Part shown: positions 1 through 6,133 of the stretch, in pieces
Layout: every line of letters starts with the position of its first letter
How positions within the stretch are numbered: the stretch's first letter is position 1
Source: Pseudomonadota bacterium
GTDB lineage: Bacteria > Pseudomonadota > Alphaproteobacteria > UBA9219 > RGZA01
Assembly (NCBI GenBank): GCA_016195205.1
Contig: JACQAB010000098.1
Location: forward strand, 1 to 11,213
Direction: 5' to 3'
Length of the DNA: 11,213 nt
The notes under the pieces: model-generated
Seen by the model: the letters and a program-made list of their open reading frames with translations, nothing else
The model's database searches: none
What the model was told of the DNA's origin: nothing
Program-made: the position numbers and the translations under genes

Positions 1-108
1 GATTTTGCGCGTCAGGTTCAAATCCAGCAAAAAATGCTGGCCCAGGCTTTTGCGCGCGCCAAGGCCATGTTCGGCAATGATTTCGCGTAGGGGAGGAAGC
101 TGTTTCAT
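1..108 (-). CDS. rsmA: 16S rRNA dimethyladenosine transferase RsmA (KsgA), N-terminal part only
   Basis: RsmA uses S-adenosylmethionine to dimethylate two adjacent adenines near the 3' end of 16S rRNA during small-subunit maturation. Only the first 36 codons lie in the window; the gene runs off the left edge. The visible protein starts MKQLPPLREIIAEHG and continues with the KSLGQHFLLDLNLTRKI block (residues 20-36), the conserved N-terminal RsmA signature just before the SAM-binding fold. The ATG (108-106) overlaps the pdxA stop as ATGA, and no Shine-Dalgarno sequence precedes it. Translation therefore probably depends on coupling to pdxA. The pdxA-rsmA order is a common conserved pairing. Identity is quite certain despite the truncation, because the signature is specific; the adenine-binding and catalytic parts cannot be checked here. 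Confidence 0.93.
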   Translation of the reverse strand, partial: MKQLPPLREIIAEHGLGARKSLGQHFLLDLNLTRKI

Positions 109-1139
109 GACGCGTTGCGCGCCAGTTGCGCCGTCCGTTTCAGCGCCGCGATGGTGCTGGAGGGGTTGGCCTTGTTCTGCCCGGCAATATCCAGCGCCGT
201 GCCGTGATCGGGCGAAGTGCGCAGAATAGGCAGCCCCAGCGTAATATTGATGCCGCCATAGAAATCCAGCGTTTTCACCGGGATCAACCCCTGATCGTGG
301 TAATGGCACAGCACGCAGTCGTATTTTTTGCGCCTATCGATGCTGAACAGCGTATCGGCCGAGTGTGGGCCGCTGGCGTTAATGCCCCGCGCGCGCAGTT
401 GTTCAACGGCGGGGGCGATGATTTCAATTTCTTCCAGCCCCATCGCGCCTTCTTCGCCGGCATGCGGGTTCAACCCGGCAATGGCAAGATGTGGTTTATC
501 CAATCCAAAAAACTGGCGCAGGGCGCGGTCGGTAATGACGGCTTTGTTCACAATCAGCGCCGTGGAAAGTTTACTCAAGGCTTCTTTCAGGCTGAGGTGA
601 ACGGTGGAAAGCGTTACGCGCAATCCGGGAATTTCCAGCATCATCACCGTGTCGGAAACCTTGCACAGATCGGCCAGGAATTCGGTATGCCCCGGAAAGC
701 GGAAGCCCGAATGATAAAGCACGCTTTTATGAATAGGCAGCGTTACCAGCGCCGCGGCTTCGCCGGAAAGGGCCAGTTGCGTGGCTTTACGTATGCTTTC
801 CACCACCGCATTCGCGTTGGCGGGGTCCAGCACGCCGGGTTTGGCGGGCGTGTGAAGGGCCAGCGGCAACACCGGCAAAGCCTTGACAAAAACCTTCAGC
901 GCTTCTTCGGGCTTGGCGATTTCGTGGATGGGAACGTTCATTCCCAGCAGCTTCGTCTGGGCATGCAAATGTTTCGGATCGGCCAGCAGGAAAAAAGGCT
1001 GCAGCCTGGCATGTTTCCGCGCCGTCCAGGCCTTCAGCGCGCATTCGGTGCCAATGCCGGCCGGCTCTCCCATGCTCATGGCCACGGGAGTGGCAAGAGG
1101 CGGGGAGCTGGAAAAAAGCCGTGAGATCATGGGCGGCAT
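105..1139 (-). CDS. pdxA: 4-hydroxythreonine-4-phosphate dehydrogenase PdxA
   Basis: PdxA oxidises 4-phosphohydroxy-L-threonine with NAD(P)+ in the DXP-dependent pathway to pyridoxal 5'-phosphate; it is cytoplasmic and metal-dependent. The 344-aa product has the family length. It carries MGEPAGIG (23-30), GHTEFLA (150-156), GLNPHAGE (222-229), YHDQGL (280-285) and NITLGLPILRTSPDHGTALD (298-317). The three metal-ligand histidines known from E. coli PdxA correspond to H181, H226 and H281, all present. The start chosen is the ATG at 1139. ATGs at 1130 and 1079 are alternatives, since none has a visible ribosome binding site. The gene lies 18 bases downstream of the toxin stop and overlaps rsmA by 4 bases. 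In relatives it normally follows surA directly, so the toxin-antitoxin pair appears to have come between them. Function is secure; the exact start is not. Confidence 0.95.
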   Translation of the reverse strand: MPPMISRLFSSSPPLATPVAMSMGEPAGIGTECALKAWTARKHARLQPFFLLADPKHLHAQTKLLGMNVPIHEIAKPEEALKVFVKALPVLPLALHTPAKPGVLDPANANAVVESIRKATQLALSGEAAALVTLPIHKSVLYHSGFRFPGHTEFLADLCKVSDTVMMLEIPGLRVTLSTVHLSLKEALSKLSTALIVNKAVITDRALRQFFGLDKPHLAIAGLNPHAGEEGAMGLEEIEIIAPAVEQLRARGINASGPHSADTLFSIDRRKKYDCVLCHYHDQGLIPVKTLDFYGGINITLGLPILRTSPDHGTALDIAGQNKANPSSTIAALKRTAQLARNAS

Positions 1140-1157
1140 TCTATTCTAGAAAACCAA

Positions 1158-1427
1158 TCAATCAAACATGTCGGAATGCGTACCGGTACGGGCAAGTTCT
1201 ATAATTTGCAGACCTATGTGGTAAATCAGCAGCCAATCGGGCTCGATGTGGCATTCCCAGTAACCGGCATAGTCTCCAGAAAGCTTATGAGGTCTGCAGC
1301 GTGAGGGTAGGGCAGTATCTGTTGCCAGCAAATCTAAAATCGCCTGCAATTTTCGCATATCCTTACCGCGTTTTTCGGCAAGCTTGAAATCTTTTCGAAA
1401 CTGACTGGAAGTGTGAAGCGTTTTCAA
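1158..1427 (-). CDS. yafQ: YafQ-family type II toxin (RelE superfamily mRNA interferase)
   Basis: An 89-aa protein of the RelE/ParE fold, closest in pattern to E. coli YafQ, a ribosome-dependent endoribonuclease that cleaves mRNA at in-frame codons. The positions matching YafQ active-site residues are all kept: H47, H60, D64, W65, H84 and F88, within HIEPDWLLIYH (60-70) and RTGTHSDMF (80-88). The N-terminal QFRKDFKLAEKRGKDMRKL (9-27) also fits the family. No in-frame ATG exists near the expected N-terminus. The best start is TTG at 1427, overlapping the antitoxin stop as TTGA with no clear ribosome binding site, so translation probably depends on read-through from the antitoxin. The intact active site argues for a functional toxin, not a relic. 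It lies immediately upstream of pdxA. The family call is secure; the exact cleavage specificity is inferred. Confidence 0.9.
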   Translation of the reverse strand: MKTLHTSSQFRKDFKLAEKRGKDMRKLQAILDLLATDTALPSRCRPHKLSGDYAGYWECHIEPDWLLIYHIGLQIIELARTGTHSDMFD

Positions 1428-1684
1428 TGGGAAAGATCGTTCATTAGGTCGCGGGAAGATTTGTATTTTTTCACACCTTTTCCGGTCTTCAGGTCTTTCA
1501 TGGCCTGGCGAGTAATCTTGTTGGGAATTTTGACGGGAAAGGGAATGCCGCGGTTCAGGACCACCTGGCTTAAAAACATGGAGATTGCGTCCGTCGTAGT
1601 CATGCCAAGCGAACGAAAAATGGTTTCCGCCGAGCGCTTTAGGCGCGGCTCGATACGGGCGTTGATGATATCGGTTTTAGACAT
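1424..1684 (-). CDS. dinJ: RelB/DinJ-family antitoxin
   Basis: An 86-aa antitoxin expected to bind and neutralise the YafQ-like toxin encoded next and to repress its own promoter. The N-terminal half (roughly 1-50) matches the ribbon-helix-helix of DinJ/RelB: a short basic strand (INARIEPRLKRSAETIF), then LGMTTTDAISMFLSQVV, then the typical GIPFPVKIPN (46-55). The C-terminal part (about 56-86) is charged and is the expected toxin-wrapping segment. Start is ATG 1684, preceded by TGAGAGG at a good distance (1694-1700). Upstream lies a promoter with a palindrome between and over its elements. The antitoxin precedes the toxin with a 4-base overlap, the normal arrangement. Both genes are lower in GC than their neighbours: positions 1441-1500 count 25 of 60 G+C, against 38 of 60 at 2041-2100 in surA. 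This fits horizontal acquisition. Confidence 0.9.
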   Translation of the reverse strand: MSKTDIINARIEPRLKRSAETIFRSLGMTTTDAISMFLSQVVLNRGIPFPVKIPNKITRQAMKDLKTGKGVKKYKSSRDLMNDLSH

Positions 1685-1693
1685 GAGTTTTAA

Positions 1694-1700
1694 CCTCTCA
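1694..1700 (-). promoter_or_regulatory. Ribosome binding site of the antitoxin gene
   Basis: TGAGAGG on the minus strand lies 9 bases before the ATG at 1684. It fixes the antitoxin start and contrasts with the toxin, which has no comparable site. Such an imbalance would favour excess antitoxin. Confidence 0.6.
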
Positions 1701-1704
1701 CATC

Positions 1705-1733
1705 AGTGTATTTCAAATGTAATACAAAGTCAA
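1705..1733 (-). promoter_or_regulatory. Promoter of the dinJ-yafQ module
   Basis: On the minus strand, TTGACT (1733-1728) and TACACT (1710-1705) are separated by exactly 17 bases, a good sigma-70-type match. The -35 begins 10 bases past the surA stop codon, so the promoter fills the surA-dinJ gap. It can transcribe the toxin-antitoxin pair independently of the envelope operon, and by read-through pdxA and rsmA as well. Confidence 0.65.
1707..1726. promoter_or_regulatory. Probable DinJ/YafQ operator (20-bp palindrome)
   Basis: The 20 bases TGTATTTCAAATGTAATACA form an inverted repeat in which 8 of 10 base pairs are symmetrical, with perfect outer arms TGTATT/AATACA. The repeat overlaps the -10 hexamer and fills the spacer of the module's promoter. 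That is where an autoregulating ribbon-helix-helix antitoxin would be expected to bind. Binding itself is inferred from position and symmetry. Confidence 0.55.
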
Positions 1734-1743
1734 GTGCAAAAGC

Positions 1744-2856
1744 TTACGTTTCCACGCGCATGTCAATGGAAGCCGAGCGGCGCAGGTCGCGCAACAGGCG
1801 TTGGGCCTGCAGTTCAAGCTTCTCAATGCCGATGGCGTTGACGAGGGCGTCATGATTGGTGCCGCTGGAGTTGCGTTCGCACACATACAGCACCTGGCTC
1901 CATTCCGGAAAACTTTCCGGGCGGGCCAGGGCTTGGCAGTTCTGCATGTTCTCGACGAAGCGTTTGATTTCCGCTTCGGCTTGCGGAGGCGCGTGGCCAG
2001 CAAGCTTCAGGCTGGCCTGGCGCAAATGCACCTCGGTCGTGGCGGGATCGGTGGCGGTGATCAGCCGCTCTTCGCGCTTGCCAAGAATATGGAAGCCGTC
2101 GGGCATGCGGATCGGCAGCGAGATTTGCCCCACCGCCAAGGTACGCACGGCGCGGTCCATCTCGCCGCTAAGCTGTCCGGGTTGTATCCAGCCCAGATCG
2201 CCACCATTGATGGCGCCAATGCCTTGGGAAAATTGTTGGGCTACCACGCCGAAGCGCGCGCCCTGACGCATGCGGTCGACCAGCTTATTGGCTAGCTCGC
2301 GCACGCGGTCTTCTTCGGCTGGGCTGTTGACAGCAAGGAAAATTTCGCTGATGGCGTATTCCGGCTTGCCTTCATTGACATGGATACGTTCCAGGGCAGC
2401 TTTCACTTCGTCGTCGCCCACTTCCACCTGCGGGCGCAGGACGCGCTGAGCCAGACGCATCCAGGCCAGGCTGGCTTTCACTTGATCGACCATAGTTTGC
2501 TTGGGCACGCCGCGGCTTTGCATGAAGCTGGTAAGCTGGTCGGCGGTCATGTTGTTCTGTTTGGCGATGTTGCCCAGGGCTTTGTCGATATCGGCCGGGT
2601 CGATCTCGATGCCATAGCGCCGCGCTTCTTGCATTTGCAGATGCTCGTCGATCAGGCTGTCCAGTACACGGGCGGTGATGCGTTTACGGCTTTCGACGTC
2701 CTGCGGCAGGCCCGAGCTTAAAAAGACCATCGCCACGCGGTCGTTCAAATCGGTCTGGGTAATGGCCTCGTCGTTCACCACGGCAGCCAGGCGCGCGCTT
2801 TCTGCCACGGCAAGCGAAGGGAGTAGAAGCAGGGCAAGCAACAGAAGAAATCTCAT
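1744..2856 (-). CDS. surA: Periplasmic chaperone / peptidyl-prolyl isomerase SurA
   Basis: SurA escorts outer-membrane proteins, including LptD in species studied, across the periplasm to the BAM machinery. The 370-aa product begins with a signal peptide (MRFLLLLALLLLPSLAVA, probable cleavage after A18). The SurA N-terminal chaperone domain (about 20-165) follows, including VVNDEAITQTDLNDR (26-40). One clear parvulin domain spans about 166-261, with FSQGIGAINGGDLGWIQPG (209-227) and PDGFHILGKRE (252-262). Residues about 275-345 look like a degenerate second parvulin domain with two cysteines (C307, C326) that could form a disulfide. The C-terminal QRLLRDLRRSASIDMR (352-367) is the typical SurA closing strand. 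The ATG shares one base with the lptG stop (TGATG) and has GGAGG 7 bases upstream (2864-2868). Usually lptD lies between lptG and surA in this operon; here it does not. Confidence 0.93.
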   Translation of the reverse strand: MRFLLLLALLLLPSLAVAESARLAAVVNDEAITQTDLNDRVAMVFLSSGLPQDVESRKRITARVLDSLIDEHLQMQEARRYGIEIDPADIDKALGNIAKQNNMTADQLTSFMQSRGVPKQTMVDQVKASLAWMRLAQRVLRPQVEVGDDEVKAALERIHVNEGKPEYAISEIFLAVNSPAEEDRVRELANKLVDRMRQGARFGVVAQQFSQGIGAINGGDLGWIQPGQLSGEMDRAVRTLAVGQISLPIRMPDGFHILGKREERLITATDPATTEVHLRQASLKLAGHAPPQAEAEIKRFVENMQNCQALARPESFPEWSQVLYVCERNSSGTNHDALVNAIGIEKLELQAQRLLRDLRRSASIDMRVET

Positions 2857-3938
2857 CAGCCATCCTCCAGGTGAAACAGCGCGGCCATCGCCACACTCGC
2901 CGTAATTAATGGCACAGCCGTGGCGGCCAGCCAGGTGGGCAAGGCCTGATTGGTGCCTAAAGTAAGTACCATATCATTAGAGCCGAAAGCGAAACTGCCT
3001 GCAAAAAGCCCTGCCAGGGCTGAAAGAAAGGCGGTGCCGCGCCGGGCCATCCCTAAGGAAAAGCACGCCGCGCATACCACCATGGCGCACAGGAAAAAAG
3101 GCTGAACGATAAGTTCATGGTACATCATGCGGTGTGTCAGGCCCGGAAAACCGGTGGCTTCCAGGGCGGAAATAAAATGCGGCAGTTCCCAGAACGAAAC
3201 CGACCCCGGCGCCGCCATGCTTTCCTGAATTTTGTGTAGCGACAGGTTGGTGGGAATGGCCGTTTGGCCGATTTTTTGGGCGGGCTTGTCTTTCCAGTTC
3301 ATCCAGCCTTCGGGAATAATCCACTGCTTGTCCTGCAGAACGGCGGAATTGGCGTCGATGCGTCCCAGGTATTGGTCATTCTTGTCATAGATGAAGGCGA
3401 TCAGGGGTTTGATGGTGAAAGGATTGACGCTGACCGTATCGGCGTGAAGCAAAAACCGGCGCTCGCCGTCCTTTTGCCGAAGCCACAGGCCCGAGGACGA
3501 CAAATCGAGAATGGCCGAATTGTCGATATACTTATTTTCCAACTCACCATAAGCGCGTTTCATCAGCGCGCCCAGTGGATTGATGGTGAAAAGATAAAAA
3601 AGCCCCAGCGCTAGGGTGGTGACCAACATCGGTGTCAGGAATTGCCACACCGAAACGCCGGTGGCCCGTACCACAATCAGTTCTTGGCTGCGCGTCAGTC
3701 GCCACAGGGTAAGCATCGCGGCGAACAGCGCAATAAACGGCAGGATTTTCTGGCCGATATCGGGTAGATGCAAAACACCCATCAGAAAAATCACGCCGAT
3801 ATCCACGTCCTTCACCGCTGTGCGGCGCAAAAGTTCGATCACATCGAAAATAAACACGATCCCCAGCAGCGACGACAGGATCAGCAGGAAGGCCATCAGG
3901 TAATGCCGCGAGATATAGAAGGGAAGGGTGCGCATCAT
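2856..3938 (-). CDS. lptG: LPS export ABC transporter permease LptG
   Basis: LptG pairs with LptF to form the inner-membrane permease of the LptB2FGC transporter, which extracts LPS and pushes it onto the LptA bridge. The 360-aa protein has the YjgP/YjgQ layout. Hydrophobic helices lie near 13-33, 48-80 and 98-118; a soluble periplasmic beta-jellyroll part covers about 130-265; three C-terminal helices lie near 276-296, 302-320 and 334-355. The cytoplasmic coupling motif region SQELIVVRATGVSVW (84-98) is conserved. It is called LptG because it is the second of the two paralogues and has the shorter LptG-like N-terminus. Start is the first of two consecutive ATGs (3938), overlapping the lptF stop as ATGA, with GGGGAGA upstream at a usable distance; the second ATG (3935) is also possible. 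The lptB, lptC and lptA genes are not in the window. Confidence 0.92.
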   Translation of the reverse strand: MMRTLPFYISRHYLMAFLLILSSLLGIVFIFDVIELLRRTAVKDVDIGVIFLMGVLHLPDIGQKILPFIALFAAMLTLWRLTRSQELIVVRATGVSVWQFLTPMLVTTLALGLFYLFTINPLGALMKRAYGELENKYIDNSAILDLSSSGLWLRQKDGERRFLLHADTVSVNPFTIKPLIAFIYDKNDQYLGRIDANSAVLQDKQWIIPEGWMNWKDKPAQKIGQTAIPTNLSLHKIQESMAAPGSVSFWELPHFISALEATGFPGLTHRMMYHELIVQPFFLCAMVVCAACFSLGMARRGTAFLSALAGLFAGSFAFGSNDMVLTLGTNQALPTWLAATAVPLITASVAMAALFHLEDG

Positions 3939-5062
3939 GATGCGGCTCTCCCCATCTGGGCAACGGGGCGGGGGCGCTTCAGCGCGTGATCGCCGGCCAG
4001 ACGTCCATAAAGGAAGGGAACCGGTGCCAAGGCCATGATATACAGCACCATCACCAGCCAGGGATCGCGCACCATCATATTGAATATCGCCAGCATCCCG
4101 GCTTCGATCACCACCACGGTTATTCCCGCCAGCACCAGGCGCTGGGTGATGCCGCGACGGTCAAAACCGCCGGTCAGCACGCTGACGCAAGCCACCAGCG
4201 CAAAGGTTATCGATAAAAACGGCAGCACCATGCGCATATGGAATTCCGAAAAAAGCTTCCCGCGGTTGGTGGCATCGGTTCTATTGGCAGACTTGGATAA
4301 AAGATCAAAGGTGCTGCGCTCGCGTGGTGGCAGCCAGCGTTGTGAAAAATTATCGTCCAGCGTGGAAAGGTCAACCATGTAACTTTCAAAGCCCAGCTGA
4401 GAAAGCTGGCCGGTGTTGCGGTCCATTTCCTGGCGGATGCCATGCTTGACGATAATGCGCGGGCCCTGTTCGGCGTGAACCAGTTCCCCGGAATCCGCCA
4501 TGATGGTGGAAGGATGGTCTTTCTTACGGGCATCATGCATCAGAATGCCGCGCAACTCGCCCTGCGGCCCGCGGTCGCGCGCGTAAAACGTCAGGCCCTT
4601 GGAAACGTCGTTAAACCGGCCGGTGTGTACCAGCAGCACCGACAGATCGTTGCGGATTTCATATTTCAGCCGGGTGAATTCATGATTGGCCACCGGGGCA
4701 ATGAAGACCGTAAGCAAATAACCAGCCACCATCATGATTCCTGCCAGAAGCAGGGCGGGTTTGGCCAAAACCAAAGGGCTTAAACCCGCCGCGCGCAGCA
4801 CCACCAACTCGCTTTCCGTAATCAGCCGGTGATAAACGAACAGCACCCCTACCGCCAGCGCCAACGGCAGCAGCAGTGGAAGGAAGGTGGGCAGAAGCAA
4901 AATCATCAACTCCAGAAATCCCCAGACCGAGCCGCCGTTATTGATGACTAGCGACAGCATGCGGATCGCTTGCGAGAACCACACCACCAGGGTGATGGCC
5001 AGGCAGGCGAACAGCACCGCCCCCAGAAACTGCGAGAAAAGATAACGGCCTATGCGGTTCAT
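3935..5062 (-). CDS. lptF: LPS export ABC transporter permease LptF
   Basis: This is the partner permease of LptG in the LPS exporter. From ATG 5062 the protein is 375 aa and begins MNRIGRYLFSQFLGAVLF, the usual LptF opening. An in-frame GTG at 5086 would add 8 residues overlapping the preceding gene and is less likely. Helices lie near 10-38, 50-78 and 100-125. The coupling motif ESELVVLRAAGLS (83-95) is followed by a periplasmic domain rich in the family pattern, with KGLTFYARDRG and a segment around RIIVKHGIRQEMD. Three C-terminal helices end near residue 350. A positively charged tail (HALKRPRPVAQMGRAAS) follows the last helix and should be cytoplasmic. The ATG lies 2 bases past the slipin stop, without a good ribosome binding site, which suggests coupled translation. 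Confidence 0.92.
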   Translation of the reverse strand: MNRIGRYLFSQFLGAVLFACLAITLVVWFSQAIRMLSLVINNGGSVWGFLELMILLLPTFLPLLLPLALAVGVLFVYHRLITESELVVLRAAGLSPLVLAKPALLLAGIMMVAGYLLTVFIAPVANHEFTRLKYEIRNDLSVLLVHTGRFNDVSKGLTFYARDRGPQGELRGILMHDARKKDHPSTIMADSGELVHAEQGPRIIVKHGIRQEMDRNTGQLSQLGFESYMVDLSTLDDNFSQRWLPPRERSTFDLLSKSANRTDATNRGKLFSEFHMRMVLPFLSITFALVACVSVLTGGFDRRGITQRLVLAGITVVVIEAGMLAIFNMMVRDPWLVMVLYIMALAPVPFLYGRLAGDHALKRPRPVAQMGRAAS

Positions 5063-5064
5063 GT

Positions 5065-5973
5065 TTACTGGCTGTCGGGTGACCACGGGCCCGCGCCGCC
5101 GCCCGGTTTCTTCGGCGCCGGTTTTGCCTCGGCGGCGGTATTCTTGGCCAGCGAGGTGATGCCCGCCAGGCCGCCCAGGTTCATGCTGTCGATGGCGCTG
5201 GAGGGCACAATAATGGTGCTGCCGCGTTCCTTCACGCTTTCGTAAAGCATGTTCATGCCACGCAGATGCAGCGCCACCGGGTTATTGGCATAGGTATCGG
5301 CGGCTTCCACGAATTTCTGGGCAATCTGCGCTTCCGCCGAACCCAGAATGACGCGGGCCTGACGCTCACGTTCGGCCTGGGCCTGGCGGCTCATGGCATC
5401 TTGCAGGGCCACGGGGATGCGCACATCGCGGATTTCCACCGATTTCACGCGGATGCCCCAGTCTTCCGTTTTGGTGTCGATGCTTTTGCGTAATTGCTCA
5501 TCCACGGCGGCGCGGTTGGACAGTAGGGTGGAAAGCTCCGCCGCGCCGATCATTTCACGCAAGGAGGTTTGCGAGGCCCAGGCGACGGCTGCCTCGAAAT
5601 TCATGACTTCCAGCGCCGCCTTGCGTACGTCGATGACAATCCAGAAAATAATGGCATCCACGTCCACCGGCACGGTATCTTTGGTCAGGGTTTGCTCGGC
5701 CACGAATTGCGTGGTGCGCACGCGCGTATCCACCCAGCCGGCCACGGCATCGAGAATGGGAATAATCAGGAACAGGCCCGGCCCTTCGATGGCGGTGAAT
5801 TTTCCGGCGCGCAGGATCACGGCCTTTTCCCACTGCTGCGCCATTTTCAGCGAAGCCAGGGTCAACCCGGCCAGCCCGATGAACGCCGCGCCATACGGAT
5901 TTTGAAAAGCGCCGACAGTCAGCACGCCCAGCCCCATGAACACTGCCGCGATGGCAACCGAAATGGGATTCAT
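5065..5973 (-). CDS. Slipin / stomatin-like SPFH (Band 7) membrane protein
   Basis: A 302-aa member of the stomatin/slipin branch of SPFH proteins, which form oligomeric rings or scaffolds in membranes; no enzymatic activity is expected. Two short hydrophobic segments at the N-terminus (about 5-22 and 27-43) anchor it. The SPFH domain (about 45-215) is very typical: QWEKAVILRAGKF (47-59), GPGLFLIIPILD (64-75), TKDTVPVDVDAIIFW (97-111), QTSLREMIGAAELSTLL (135-151), DWGIRVKSVEIRDVRIPVAL (171-190) and the charged helix QAQAERERQARVI (197-209). The tail (280-302) is Pro/Gly-rich. Start is ATG 5973, chosen because AGGGAGGA lies 5 bases upstream; a GTG at 6066 in the same frame has no such support. 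Slipins often sit beside nfeD, but none is present. Instead it leads the LPS-transport operon, 2 bases before lptF. Family call is secure; the biological role is unknown. Confidence 0.85.
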   Translation of the reverse strand: MNPISVAIAAVFMGLGVLTVGAFQNPYGAAFIGLAGLTLASLKMAQQWEKAVILRAGKFTAIEGPGLFLIIPILDAVAGWVDTRVRTTQFVAEQTLTKDTVPVDVDAIIFWIVIDVRKAALEVMNFEAAVAWASQTSLREMIGAAELSTLLSNRAAVDEQLRKSIDTKTEDWGIRVKSVEIRDVRIPVALQDAMSRQAQAERERQARVILGSAEAQIAQKFVEAADTYANNPVALHLRGMNMLYESVKERGSTIIVPSSAIDSMNLGGLAGITSLAKNTAAEAKPAPKKPGGGAGPWSPDSQ

Positions 5974-5978
5974 GATTT

Positions 5979-5985
5979 CCTCCCT
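5979..5985 (-). promoter_or_regulatory. Strong ribosome binding site deciding the slipin start
   Basis: AGGGAGG on the minus strand lies 5 bases before ATG 5973. It is the best Shine-Dalgarno match in this operon and rules in favour of the 302-aa product over the longer GTG-initiated frame. Confidence 0.7.
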
Positions 5986-6001
5986 TTGATAAAAACGGCC
6001 T

Positions 6002-6030
6002 AGAATCGTGGTTTTCAACAGCCCCGTCAA
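6002..6030 (-). promoter_or_regulatory. Candidate promoter of the slipin-lptFG-surA operon
   Basis: TTGACG (6030-6025) and GATTCT (6007-6002) on the minus strand are 17 bases apart. The -35 is a good match; the -10 matches at only three positions. The site lies 29 bases above the slipin start codon. It is the only plausible promoter seen for the leftward operon. Confidence 0.4.
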
Positions 6031-6056
6031 GTCAGGCTTGCCAAGCTTTGCTTGAC
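6026..6056. promoter_or_regulatory. 31-bp dyad symmetry between divergent promoters
   Basis: The dyad is centred on base 6041. The outer arms are GTCAAG (6026-6031) and CTTGAC (6051-6056); the inner arms are GCTTG (6036-6040) and CAAGC (6042-6046). In all, 12 of 15 paired positions are complementary. The outer arms coincide with the -35 elements of both divergent promoters, so a symmetrical regulator bound here could shut both. The symmetry is plain in the sequence; a regulator is inferred. Confidence 0.5.
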
Positions 6057-6080
6057 ACCCTCGCACACCGGTTCAATATC
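6052..6080 (+). promoter_or_regulatory. Candidate promoter of pepA-holC
   Basis: A perfect TTGACA -35 (6052-6057) is followed after 17 bases by AATATC (6075-6080), a weak -10. This fits alphaproteobacterial promoters, where the -35 tends to be the better conserved element. Transcription would begin about 45 bases before the pepA start, which has AAGGTG 7 bases upstream (6121-6126). Confidence 0.45.
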
Positions 6081-6133
6081 TTCATCTTCTGTTTTTTCCA
6101 GGGCCGCCTTCCGCAAAATCAAGGTGTTTCTCC

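Noticed and set aside
24..40. Hairpin CCAGCA-AAAAA-TGCTGG
   Set aside because: It falls in the rsmA codons for the conserved QHFLLD segment. The stem is only 6 bp with no T-run placed as in a terminator, so coding constraint explains it.
126..1124. 332-codon open frame on the plus strand, antisense to pdxA
   Set aside because: Same explanation: shadow of the well-conserved pdxA, with a low-complexity Gln/Gly/Arg composition and no ribosome binding site.
1140..1743. Direct repeats or target duplications marking how the toxin-antitoxin module entered
   Set aside because: No convincing matching sequence was seen at the two ends (around 1140-1157 and 1734-1743), and no integrase or transposase is present.
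5063..5086. 8-residue extension of LptF from GTG 5086
   Set aside because: It overlaps the slipin coding end without a ribosome binding site, while ATG 5062 gives the standard MNRIGRYLF opening.
5974..6066. N-terminal extension of the slipin from GTG 6066 (31 extra residues)
   Set aside because: It would run through the candidate promoter and dyad, has no ribosome binding site, and does not resemble slipin N-termini. ATG 5973 has a strong AGGGAGG.
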